A stretch of DNA of 6,276 nucleotides, from contig JAPUFZ010000326.1 of assembly GCA_027293245.1 (NCBI GenBank), positions 1 through 6,276 of the forward strand, read 5' to 3'. The position numbers and the translations under genes were made by a program. This DNA is from Gammaproteobacteria bacterium (GTDB taxonomy: Bacteria; Pseudomonadota; Gammaproteobacteria; GCA-001735895). The stretch's first letter is position 1, and each line of letters begins with the position of its first letter. The notes under the pieces were generated by a model, which searched no databases, had not been told where the DNA came from, and was given only the letters and a program-made list of their open reading frames with translations. This document shows, piece by piece, positions 1-6,276 of this stretch.

Positions 1-885
1 GAAGGCTGCAATCACCGCTGCAGTTTTTGCATTATCCCATCGTTTCGAGGGGACCTGGTGAGTCGTCCGATCGACGAGGTGATGCAGGAAGCAGAATCCC
101 TGGCGGCGTCGGGTGTCAAGGAAATCCTGGTTATATCGCAGGATACCAGCGCCTACGGTGTGGATCTCAGGTACTCCACCCGTTTCTGGCGGGGACAACC
201 GCTGCAAACCCGTTTTGTTGATCTGGCACGGGCACTCGGACAGTTCGGTATCTGGGTGCGACTACACTATGTCTACCCGTATCCTCATGTCGACGATGTG
301 ATTCCACTCATGGCCGAAGGCCGTATACTGCCCTACCTCGACATTCCGTTTCAGCATGCAAGCCCGAAAATTTTGCAGCTGATGAAAAGGCCGGGTAATC
401 GTGAACGCGTGCTGGAAAGGATCCAGGCCTGGCGAGAATGCTGTCCCGAACTTGTTTTACGTAGTACATTTATCGTCGGGTTTCCCGGCGAAACTGACGA
501 TGATTTCCAGCAACTGCTCGATTTTCTCGACGACGCCCAACTCGACCGGGTCGGTTGCTTCATGTATTCAGCGGTCGACGGCGCAGCCGCCAATGAATTG
601 CCCGGCCAGGTCAGGCAGGAGATCAAGCAACAACGATATGACTTATTCATGCAAAAGCAGCAGGCTATCAGTATGCAAAAATTACAACAGCGCGTCGGCC
701 AAAGCCTGCAGGTGCTGGTAGAGCGTAAATCCGATGATGGTTATGCCGCGCGATCTTATGCCGACGCGCCTGAAATCGACGGGCTGGTTTACATAAATAC
801 TGATAAAAACCTGAACCCGGGAGAGTTTTACCAGGTGAAAATAACCGACAGCGACGAATACGACTGCTTTGCTATTCTGCAATAA
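1..885 (+). CDS. rimO: Ribosomal protein S12 methylthiotransferase RimO, C-terminal part (5' end outside window)
   Basis: RimO is a cytoplasmic radical-SAM enzyme with two [4Fe-4S] clusters that methylthiolates a conserved aspartate of ribosomal protein S12. The reading frame is open from base 1 and ends in TAA, giving 294 residues. E. coli RimO has about 441, so roughly the first 147 residues (the N-terminal methylthiotransferase domain) lie outside the window. The visible part opens with the radical-SAM CX3CX2C motif (window residues C3, C7, C10). Family blocks follow: SQDTSAYG (46-53), the [20 protein letters not shown] stretch, [11 protein letters not shown] (155-165), and a C-terminal TRAM-type domain (about 231-294) with the ADAPEIDG segment. 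The TRAM region and near-identity to E. coli RimO separate it from its paralogue MiaB. One oddity is [10 protein letters not shown] where I recall CFKYSPVEGA in E. coli. An internal GTG or ATG near base 58 is not the start, because the Cys motif lies upstream of it. The gene runs head-on into the Rieske gene with 5 bases between. Confidence 0.97.
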   Translation, partial: EGCNHRCSFCIIPSFRGDLVSRPIDEVMQEAESLAASGVKEILVISQDTSAYGVDLRYSTRFWRGQPLQTRFVDLARALGQFGIWVRLHYVYPYPHVDDVIPLMAEGRILPYLDIPFQHASPKILQLMKRPGNRERVLERIQAWRECCPELVLRSTFIVGFPGETDDDFQQLLDFLDDAQLDRVGCFMYSAVDGAAANELPGQVRQEIKQQRYDLFMQKQQAISMQKLQQRVGQSLQVLVERKSDDGYAARSYADAPEIDGLVYINTDKNLNPGEFYQVKITDSDEYDCFAILQ

Positions 886-890
886 AACAG

Positions 891-1235
891 CTAACTGCCC
901 TGCAGGTAGATGCCATCGTCCTGCACGACAATGGGCAATGTCTGCAGGCTTTCGCCTAAACAGGGGCCCGAAATGCATTCACCGCTATCGATGATAAACC
1001 GGGCGTCGTGCACGGCACACTGTATCAAGGTCTCATCCGCATCGAGAAATTGATGCTCTACCCAGTCAAGCGGTGACCCTGTATGTGGGCATGAATTTCG
1101 ATAAGCAAAATAAGCGTAGTTGCTTTTAACCACGAATCCTTCAACAGGTTCTCCGTTTTGTTCCACACTGAAACCATAGGAACCCGGATCAGACAAGGTT
1201 GCGCGATCGCAGATAAAGATCAGCTTGCTATTCAT
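891..1235 (-). CDS. Small soluble Rieske [2Fe-2S] domain protein
   Basis: This 114-residue protein consists almost entirely of a Rieske domain, which binds a [2Fe-2S] cluster through two Cys and two His. The ligands are visible as C49-P-H51 (followed by TGSPLDW) and C73-A-V-H76. There are 21 residues between H51 and C73, a few more than the 15-17 usual in ring-hydroxylase ferredoxins and NirD-like proteins. Two further cysteines lie in the ECISGPC stretch (C87, C92); these look like a feature of this subfamily rather than cluster ligands. No signal peptide, Tat motif or membrane segment is seen, so a cytoplasmic electron-transfer or redox-sensing role is likely. The partner is unknown, and no oxygenase or reductase gene is adjacent. 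The ATG start is the first in frame and has no clear Shine-Dalgarno sequence. The gene follows the BolA-like gene by 74 bases in the same direction. The domain call is secure; the biological role is not. Confidence 0.9.
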   Translation of the reverse strand: MNSKLIFICDRATLSDPGSYGFSVEQNGEPVEGFVVKSNYAYFAYRNSCPHTGSPLDWVEHQFLDADETLIQCAVHDARFIIDSGECISGPCLGESLQTLPIVVQDDGIYLQGS

Positions 1236-1251
1236 TACAGGTTAAGAGTCT

Positions 1252-1279
1252 GAATTAAGCGTGGCAGAGTGGTAATCAA
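1252..1279 (-). promoter_or_regulatory. Possible weak promoter of the Rieske gene, overlapping an inverted repeat
   Basis: On the minus strand a -35-like TTGATT (1274-1279) is separated by 16 bases from a poor -10-like TAATTC (1252-1257). Transcription would begin about 10 bases before the ATG at 1235, giving a very short leader. The -35-like element lies inside the inverted repeat at 1273-1289. The -10 match is weak, so read-through from the BolA-like gene is an equally good explanation for expression of the Rieske gene. Confidence 0.2.
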
Positions 1280-1289
1280 GAGTTGATTA
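1273..1289. repeat. Perfect 7-bp inverted repeat between the BolA-like and Rieske genes
   Basis: TAATCAA (1273-1279) and TTGATTA (1283-1289) are exact reverse complements around a GAG spacer. The repeat lies in the 74-base gap between the end of the BolA-like gene and the start of the Rieske gene. It is AT-rich and is not followed by a T run on either strand, so it does not look like an intrinsic terminator. An operator for a dimeric regulator is possible; the binding protein is unknown. Confidence 0.5.
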
Positions 1290-1309
1290 TCCCGTCTAAA
1301 ATTCGTCAA

Positions 1310-1546
1310 TTATGCGGCTGGTATTTCATCCGGGGTTTTAGCGATGATTGTAAGCGCGTGTAATTCTCCTGAAGCTATCTCATTGCCCACACAGGCATAG
1401 ACCAGTTTATGTCGTTTGATCAGGCTTAGATCGGCAAACTCATCACTGACCACCTGGGCAACAAACTTGCCTTCACCACCCGATACCTCTACCTTCGCCG
1501 CGGGCATGCCCTGTTGAATTAAATGCTGGATCTTATCTGGGTTCAT
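1310..1546 (-). CDS. BolA/IbaG-family protein
   Basis: This 78-residue cytoplasmic protein has the compact class-II KH-like fold of the BolA family. Members pair with monothiol glutaredoxins, often sharing a [2Fe-2S] cluster, and act in iron-sulfur trafficking or, for E. coli BolA, in gene regulation. The visible pattern is KVEVSG-GEGKF, VVSDEF, the helix motif IKRHKLVY (H46), and the invariant His in GELHAL (H63), followed by TPDE. The short loop before F28 resembles IbaG/YrbA rather than BolA proper, which has a longer loop. In place of the His next to this Phe (BolA, IbaG) or a nearby Cys (BolA_C type), the loop reads G26-K27-F28, so the variable cluster ligand appears to be missing. The ATG gives the usual family length; no Shine-Dalgarno sequence is visible. 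It lies 89 bases downstream of rnd and has a good promoter of its own. Family membership is firm; the subgroup is less certain. Confidence 0.9.
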   Translation of the reverse strand: MNPDKIQHLIQQGMPAAKVEVSGGEGKFVAQVVSDEFADLSLIKRHKLVYACVGNEIASGELHALTIIAKTPDEIPAA

Positions 1547-1610
1547 TGTTGATTAAATAATTTGAATTGATGAAGATTACTACGAAATCGCGACAGAAAA
1601 ACCATGAAAT

Positions 1611-1639
1611 ATTATTGGTTATTACGGTCCGGGTATCAA
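1611..1639 (-). promoter_or_regulatory. Sigma-70-type promoter for the BolA-like gene
   Basis: On the minus strand TTGATA (1634-1639) and AATAAT (1611-1616) are separated by exactly 17 bases. Each hexamer matches the sigma-70 consensus at five of six positions. The -35 element overlaps the TGA stop codon of rnd (1636-1638). Transcription would start near 1604, leaving a leader of about 58 bases before the ATG at 1546. This is the best promoter-like match in the window and suggests that the BolA-like gene, and possibly the Rieske gene, can be transcribed independently of mreBCD-rnd. Confidence 0.5.
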
Positions 1640-2811
1640 GGCGCCGGTTTGATCCCGATCGCACCGTCACACACTCCCAGTACCGACTGCCCATGGATAA
1701 AATCCATTAGTTTCTCGCCAGCCATGGTAAAGCGCCATCCCTGCGAGAGCCGGCTATTTTTTCTATTGGTGATCAGGCCATCGATATCTTTGCGAGTGGC
1801 GAGCGTGGCAAGGGCAATTTGATTTTCTTCTGCAATCAGACGGCACAGGGCCATCAAACAATCGCCGAGGGCCTGTTGATGCATTGTTACGGTGTTTGTT
1901 GCTTCGTGACTGGGCCATTCACTTGCCGGCGAATTTTGTCCATCGCGGGCTAGCTGTAAAAGTGTCTCGGCGTGTTTGGCGATAAATTTATCACTACGGG
2001 CGTCGCTGCGGGCGCTGCTACGATAACGAATAGAATCGAAATCGGTCAGGCTCGAAGGTTTCAGGCGCGCTATATCGATCAAAATATCATCCTTTACTAT
2101 CCATCTTCGCGGCAGGTTTTTCTGTTGCGCCACCTGTTCCCGCCACTGGCACAACAAGCGCGCAATTTGCAATTCTACACCCTTTAGCTTTTGTACTCCC
2201 TTAAGGCGCTTCCATAAGTCCGACATTTCCACCAGGTAGGTCGACTCTGAGGTCATCGCCAGTAAATCCTTTTCGATCCAGGCCGCGCGATTTTTAGTGT
2301 CGAGTTCCTTCTTTAAGGTTTGGTATACCGGCAACAAATAACGCACGTCATCCATCGCATAGTCAATCTCATCCTGTGACAACGGACGCCGATTCCAGTT
2401 GGCACGAGTATGCTTTTTGTCAAGCCTGACGCCGGTGATCGCATTAACCAGTTCTGCATAGCCAATCTGATGGTCGTAACCGAGTACGGCTGCAGCTAGC
2501 TGGGTATCAAATATCGGCTGCGGCATACAGGAAAAATACTGGTATAAAATTTCCAGATCCTGGCTCGGAGAATGAAAAACCTTAACCAGATCTTGCTGCT
2601 GCAACAGGGCAATCAGCGGGTCGAAATTTTCGATCACGAGCGGGTCGATACAGGCCATGTGCTGCTCACTCGCGACCTGGATCAGCGAAAGAATTGGATA
2701 ATAGGTTTTTTCACGCACGAATTCGGTATCAATCGTGCAGTAACCGGCAGATTTAATCTTGCTGCAAAACTCAACCAACTGCTGGTTGGTTTCAATATAC
2801 TGGTAATCCAC
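1636..2811 (-). CDS. rnd: Ribonuclease D (3'-5' exoribonuclease, DEDDy family)
   Basis: RNase D is a cytoplasmic metal-dependent 3'-5' exoribonuclease that trims the 3' ends of tRNA precursors and other small stable RNAs. The frame is open back to 2880 without any ATG. I place the start at the GTG at 2809-2811 because the protein then begins VDYQYIETNQQL, matching MNYQMITTDDAL of E. coli, and every catalytic residue takes its E. coli number: D28 and E30 (IDTEF), D85 (HSPSQDLE), Y151 and D155 (YAMDDVRYLLP). The result is 391 residues against 375 in E. coli. The exonuclease domain spans about residues 1-170, and an HRDC RNA-binding domain follows at about 211-285 (KLKGVELQIARLLCQWRE onward). 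A short repeat, ARSD-ARSD (residues 267-274), sits at the end of HRDC. The gene lies 106 bases after mreD in the same direction, where related bacteria usually have maf and rng. Confidence 0.95.
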   Translation of the reverse strand: MDYQYIETNQQLVEFCSKIKSAGYCTIDTEFVREKTYYPILSLIQVASEQHMACIDPLVIENFDPLIALLQQQDLVKVFHSPSQDLEILYQYFSCMPQPIFDTQLAAAVLGYDHQIGYAELVNAITGVRLDKKHTRANWNRRPLSQDEIDYAMDDVRYLLPVYQTLKKELDTKNRAAWIEKDLLAMTSESTYLVEMSDLWKRLKGVQKLKGVELQIARLLCQWREQVAQQKNLPRRWIVKDDILIDIARLKPSSLTDFDSIRYRSSARSDARSDKFIAKHAETLLQLARDGQNSPASEWPSHEATNTVTMHQQALGDCLMALCRLIAEENQIALATLATRKDIDGLITNRKNSRLSQGWRFTMAGEKLMDFIHGQSVLGVCDGAIGIKPAP

Positions 2812-2813
2812 GC

Positions 2814-2915
2814 TTAGCCCGTAATTTCCATAACGGCGTAAACACCGTGTCGAATGACGACCAAAAATCCCAATCCACAAAGATTTCTTAGTGTTACTAT
2901 ATTAAGACTTGTCAT
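2814..2915 (-). CDS. Possible 33-residue small ORF between mreD and rnd (speculative)
   Basis: A minus-strand ATG at 2913-2915 lies 2 bases after the mreD stop (TAG, 2918-2920). It opens a frame of 33 codons ending in TAA at 2814-2816, 2 bases before the GTG of rnd. The predicted peptide has a hydrophobic middle (LCGLGFLVVI) and resembles no protein I know. A GAG six bases before the ATG could be a minimal Shine-Dalgarno sequence. The frame is also open upstream inside mreD in another reading frame, so chance is a real explanation. The tight fit to both neighbours is the only argument for translation, perhaps as a coupling leader for rnd. Confidence 0.2.
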   Translation of the reverse strand: MTSLNIVTLRNLCGLGFLVVIRHGVYAVMEITG

Positions 2916-2926
2916 GACTAACTCAA
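2896..2926 (-). promoter_or_regulatory. Weak candidate promoter for rnd
   Basis: On the minus strand TTGAGT (2921-2926, within the last codons of mreD) is followed after 16 bases by TAATAT (2899-2904) and after 19 bases by TATAGT (2896-2901). Either could act as a -10 element. The start point would lie about 80 bases before the rnd GTG. The match is modest, and rnd may simply be transcribed with mreBCD. Confidence 0.2.
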
Positions 2927-3397
2927 ATGCGCCTTTCGTCGTATGTCGCGCAACGTCACAAACACCCAGGGCCAGATCAGCATACCGATAACCGGCGCGC
3001 CCAGGAAAGCATGGAAAGGCGTGGGTCGTCCTAAAAAGCCTTCTACCCAAACCGTAACAATTTGATTAATAAATAACAGCAAAAATACATACAAAGCCTG
3101 TTGTACCAGCGACAGGACCCGGATTCGCTGGTAAAAATTCTGGTTGATAAAAATAATGATGACCAGGGCCAAAGCATGCTGACCCAATAAAGTTCCCTGC
3201 GACACATCGACCAGGATACCGGCAATAAAAGCTGCCAGCAGTCCAACGCGATTTGGCAGCGCCATGCTCCAGTAGATCAGTATCAATGCAACCCAGTCGG
3301 GGCGGTAGGTCTTTACCGATTCGGGTAAGGGCAGAATCATTAAGATGATCCCAGCGATCAGGCTCAGATAAATCACGGAGTAACGCAGTTTAAACAT
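2918..3397 (-). CDS. mreD: Rod shape-determining membrane protein MreD
   Basis: MreD is an integral inner-membrane component of the elongasome. It works with MreC and MreB to guide lateral cell-wall synthesis in rod-shaped cells. The 159-residue product is close to the 162 residues of E. coli MreD and is strongly hydrophobic. Membrane segments are visible at about residues 7-25, 34-47, 51-65, 74-87, 97-117 and 130-147. Family-typical blocks are RPDWVALILIYW (32-43) and GILVDVSQGTLLGQHALAL (60-78). The ATG lies 27 bases after the mreC stop, with an AGGG about 10 bases upstream as a plausible ribosome binding site. Position and topology support the name even though MreD sequences vary widely. 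Confidence 0.93.
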   Translation of the reverse strand: MFKLRYSVIYLSLIAGIILMILPLPESVKTYRPDWVALILIYWSMALPNRVGLLAAFIAGILVDVSQGTLLGQHALALVIIIFINQNFYQRIRVLSLVQQALYVFLLLFINQIVTVWVEGFLGRPTPFHAFLGAPVIGMLIWPWVFVTLRDIRRKAHLS

Positions 3398-3424
3398 GGC
3401 TAAGTCGCCCTGGAAGCTTAGCTA

Positions 3425-4261
3425 TCATCTGGGGGACGGGCTGTTTCTTGGTTTAATTATCAAAACTTCACGGCTGCTATCCAGGCGGGCCTGCGGCTTT
3501 ACGAGTACCGAAACAAAGCCATGAATCAGGTCTTCATTAATTGCAACAACCGTCGCTACCGGATAATCGGCTGGAAATCGGCCGCCAAGTCCTGAGGTAA
3601 CAAGCTCATCGTTTACCCTGATATCGGCTGTGGCTGGAAGATAGCGCAATTCCAGTTGATCGGAACTACCATTTCCGAATGCCACAGAGCGCATACCGTT
3701 GCGTATAAATTGCACCGGAATCGCGTGCTCCGGATCGGAAATGAGAATGGTTGTGGAGGTGTGTTGATTGACGTGAATGACCTGGCCCATGACGCCATAA
3801 GCATCGATAACAGCCTGTCCAATTTCAACGCCATCCAGCGTGCCCTTGTTGATTTCGATTAACTGCCGGTAGGGATTTTGATCGACTGAGAGTAATTCGG
3901 CGACGATTACCTCATCGGCAACCTTAGCCGAAGACCCTAACAAATTTCGCAGCCGGGTGTTTTCAGCCTGCAATACCTGCATTTTTTGTAGCCTGGCGTT
4001 GAGTATTCGGCTATTGGCTTTAAGATTCGAATTTTCATTTACTAAATCACGAAATGAGGTAAACCATTCGCTTGCCCAATTGCCGGTATGCGCCGGCAAA
4101 CTGACCAGGTAACGCAGCGGGGTCAAAGCCACAGAAATATTCGATCGAACGACTTCAAGGTGATTGAATCGCTGATCGACAAACATCAGCACGATGCTAA
4201 CAATCGCCAGCAACACTGCCTGGACGGTGGTACCACGCGATTGGGATCGCAGTTGATTCAT
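3425..4261 (-). CDS. mreC: Rod shape-determining protein MreC
   Basis: MreC is a bitopic inner-membrane protein whose periplasmic part links the MreB cytoskeleton to the cell-wall synthases of the elongasome. From the ATG at 4259-4261 it has 278 residues. It shows a short basic N-terminus with an SRG motif, one membrane segment at about 13-28, and a heptad-rich coiled coil at about 66-108 ending in AENTRLRNLLGSS. The paired beta-barrel domains follow, with the signatures DPEHAIPVQFIRN, LRYLPATADIRVNDELVTSGLGGRFP and YPVATV. It is much shorter than the 367 residues of E. coli MreC because it lacks the long Pro/Ala-rich tail; it ends soon after the second barrel domain. A TTG two codons upstream is a less likely start. 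No clear Shine-Dalgarno sequence is seen. It lies 58 bases after mreB, consistent with one transcript. Confidence 0.96.
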   Translation of the reverse strand: MNQLRSQSRGTTVQAVLLAIVSIVLMFVDQRFNHLEVVRSNISVALTPLRYLVSLPAHTGNWASEWFTSFRDLVNENSNLKANSRILNARLQKMQVLQAENTRLRNLLGSSAKVADEVIVAELLSVDQNPYRQLIEINKGTLDGVEIGQAVIDAYGVMGQVIHVNQHTSTTILISDPEHAIPVQFIRNGMRSVAFGNGSSDQLELRYLPATADIRVNDELVTSGLGGRFPADYPVATVVAINEDLIHGFVSVLVKPQARLDSSREVLIIKPRNSPSPR

Positions 4262-4319
4262 AACCAAAAATCAGTGTCAGGCCTGATCGCCATAGGTAGG
4301 ACGCGTTGGATTTACCGGG

Positions 4320-5375
<1,056 letters not shown>

Positions 5376-5456
5376 TTAACCCGAATAGTATGTGTTGTGA
5401 GTGCGCAATAGCACAGATATCCCTTATATAGCGCATAACTGGCCAAGATGGGGCGT

Positions 5457-5485
5457 ACTCTAACAATGAGTTCTTAAATGGGCAA
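5457..5485 (-). promoter_or_regulatory. Candidate promoter of the mreBCD operon
   Basis: On the minus strand TTGCCC (5480-5485) and TAGAGT (5457-5462) are 17 bases apart, each matching the sigma-70 consensus at four of six positions. The start point would fall near 5450, giving a leader of about 84 bases before mreB. The A/T-rich stretch closer to the gene (CTATATAAG, around 5432-5440) has no properly spaced -35 element that I can see. A promoter must exist in this divergent gap; this exact placement is uncertain. Confidence 0.3.
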
Positions 5486-5494
5486 GGAAGAAAG

Positions 5495-5523
5495 CGTTAA
5501 TATACAGGCCTTTCGCTTATACT
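5495..5523 (+). promoter_or_regulatory. Candidate promoter of gatCA(B)
   Basis: A good -10-like TATACT (5518-5523) lies 60 bases before the gatC ATG. At 17 bases upstream the -35 position holds only CGTTAA (5495-5500), a poor match. The leader would be about 54 bases. Together with the mreB candidate on the other strand, the two promoters would overlap back to back within about 70 bases, so mutual interference or shared regulation is conceivable. Confidence 0.3.
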
Positions 5524-5583
5524 AAATGTGAAATTGTGCTAAGTTTGCGAGCTTTTCAATCACGATATCCGGAAAATTCCGAA

Positions 5584-5871
5584 ATGACCCTGAAAATCGA
5601 AGATGTGCGAAACATCGCACAGCTTGCCCGCCTACAGATTGACGACGCCGACATTGAGCAATACGCTACAGATTTGTCCAGTATTCTAGCACTGGCAGAA
5701 CAAATGAATGCGGTTGATACCACCAATGTCACGCCGATGGCGCACCCGCTGGATGCGACTCAACGCTTGCGTCCTGATGAAGTCACCGAAACCAACCAAC
5801 GCGACAAGTTCCAGGCTATTGCCCCCGATGTTAAAAACGGACTTTACCGTGTGCCCAGAGTCATCGAGTAA
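5584..5871 (+). CDS. gatC: Asp-tRNA(Asn)/Glu-tRNA(Gln) amidotransferase subunit C
   Basis: GatC is the small stabilising subunit of the GatCAB amidotransferase, which converts mischarged Asp-tRNA(Asn) and/or Glu-tRNA(Gln) to the amidated forms. From the ATG at 5584 it has 95 residues, the normal family length, beginning [19 protein letters not shown], which matches the conserved N-terminal helix of the family. It continues through the [14 protein letters not shown] helix, the PMAHPLD motif and LRPDEV, and ends with the typical [15 protein letters not shown] about nine bases before the ATG is a weak ribosome binding site. An in-frame GTG at 5536 would add 16 residues unlike the family and is rejected. 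gatA follows after 8 bases, as expected for an operon with gatB further downstream. Confidence 0.96.
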   Translation: MTLKIEDVRNIAQLARLQIDDADIEQYATDLSSILALAEQMNAVDTTNVTPMAHPLDATQRLRPDEVTETNQRDKFQAIAPDVKNGLYRVPRVIE

Positions 5872-5879
5872 TACCAGCG

Positions 5880-6276
5880 ATGTCGCGATCAATAACACAA
5901 ATTCAACAGGGCCTGGCAGATGGACAATTTTCCAGTGTCGAAATAACACAGGAATACCTGACAAAAATCGGTTCGTTCAACGACACCATCAATTGTTTTA
6001 TCACCATTACCGACGAACTTGCCCTGCAGCAGGCTCAAGCCGCTGACGCGATCATCGCCGCGGGAAAGGCCCGGCCATTGACGGGTGTGCCAATCGCACA
6101 TAAGGATATTTTCTGTACCGACGGCGTTAAAACATCCTGCGCATCGAAAATACTGGATAATTTTATTGCGCCCTACGACGCAACCGTGATCGAAAAATTC
6201 AACCAGACAGGCGCCGTGATGCTGGGGAAAACCAATATGGATGAATTCGCTATGGGTTCTTCTAATGAAAATAGCT
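5880..6276 (+). CDS. gatA: Asp-tRNA(Asn)/Glu-tRNA(Gln) amidotransferase subunit A, N-terminal part (3' end outside window)
   Basis: GatA is the amidase subunit of GatCAB; it hydrolyses glutamine and passes ammonia to GatB for transamidation of the mischarged tRNA. The window holds the first 132 codons and the frame runs off the right edge. Full-length GatA is about 485 residues. The visible part starts [27 protein letters not shown], typical of the family, then [24 protein letters not shown] with the catalytic lysine of the Ser-cisSer-Lys triad (K75). It ends in the conserved [17 protein letters not shown] block. The amidase-signature serines lie beyond the window. The ATG is 8 bases after the gatC stop and has no evident Shine-Dalgarno sequence, so translation may be coupled to gatC. 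Confidence 0.97.
   Translation, partial: MSRSITQIQQGLADGQFSSVEITQEYLTKIGSFNDTINCFITITDELALQQAQAADAIIAAGKARPLTGVPIAHKDIFCTDGVKTSCASKILDNFIAPYDATVIEKFNQTGAVMLGKTNMDEFAMGSSNENS

Noticed and set aside
871..915. Possible bidirectional terminator between the convergent rimO and Rieske genes.
   Set aside because: Only 3-5 bp stems (for example CTGCA/TGCAG) can be drawn, and no strong hairpin with a T run is present on either strand.
2812..2880. Upstream TTG start at 2880 for RNase D, adding 23 residues.
   Set aside because: The extension resembles nothing in RNase D, whereas the GTG at 2811 aligns with the E. coli start and puts all five catalytic residues at their E. coli numbers.
4262..4267. TTG start two codons upstream of the mreC ATG.
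   Set aside because: No ribosome binding site favours it, and an ATG is available at the normal family position.
4277..4286. Ten-base palindrome TCAGGCCTGA between mreB and mreC.
   Set aside because: It has no loop and no following T run at a useful distance; a palindrome of this size is expected by chance.
5401..5414. GTGC-6 bases-GCAC inverted repeat upstream of mreB.
   Set aside because: Only four base pairs per arm; too weak to call an operator or hairpin.
5448..5525. Two tandem mini-ORFs (9 and 15 codons) upstream of gatC, the second starting right after the stop of the first.
   Set aside because: They have no clear ribosome binding site, and the best gatC -10 element lies inside the second, so they would mostly precede the transcript.
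5536..5583. GTG at 5536 as the gatC start.
   Set aside because: The 16 added residues are unlike any GatC N-terminus; the ATG at 5584 gives the expected family start and length.

Overview
The window looks like ordinary chromosome of a gammaproteobacterium. RimO, MreB and RNase D align residue for residue with long stretches of the Escherichia coli proteins as I remember them, and mreB sits divergent from gatC-gatA, an arrangement I know from Pseudomonas. The DNA is mid-range in GC by eye. The presence of gatCA means the organism uses the indirect, amidotransferase route to Asn-tRNA and/or Gln-tRNA. I cannot name a genus. There are no rRNA or tRNA genes, CRISPR arrays, insertion sequences or phage genes, and no gap between genes exceeds about 220 bases.

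Layout. Bases 1-885 (+) carry the C-terminal two thirds of rimO, cut by the left edge. Facing it, with 5 bases between the stop codons, is a leftward block: a small soluble Rieske [2Fe-2S] protein (891-1235), a BolA/IbaG-family protein (1310-1546), RNase D (rnd, 1636-2811, GTG start), and the shape operon mreD (2918-3397), mreC (3425-4261) and mreB (4320-5366). Transcription in this block runs mreB -> mreC -> mreD -> rnd, then the BolA-like and Rieske genes. A 217-base divergent control region (5367-5583) separates mreB from the rightward gatC (5584-5871) and gatA (5880 to the right edge, incomplete).

How the genes work together. MreB, MreC and MreD form the core of the elongasome that keeps rod shape. 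GatC and GatA, with GatB presumably just beyond the window, form the Asp/Glu-tRNA amidotransferase. RNase D trims the 3' ends of stable RNA. At the left, RimO (radical-SAM, Fe-S), the Rieske protein and the BolA-family protein (a family tied to Fe-S and glutaredoxin biology) make a small group with an iron-sulfur theme. That functional link is inference.

I found no novel multi-gene system. The points most worth a second look are: an rnd gene in the place where E. coli and Pseudomonas carry maf and rng after mreBCD; a possible 33-codon reading frame that fits the mreD-rnd gap with 2 bases on either side; a BolA-family protein lacking the usual His/Cys ligand in its variable loop; a perfect 7-bp inverted repeat in front of the Rieske gene; and weak or absent Shine-Dalgarno sequences in front of most genes.
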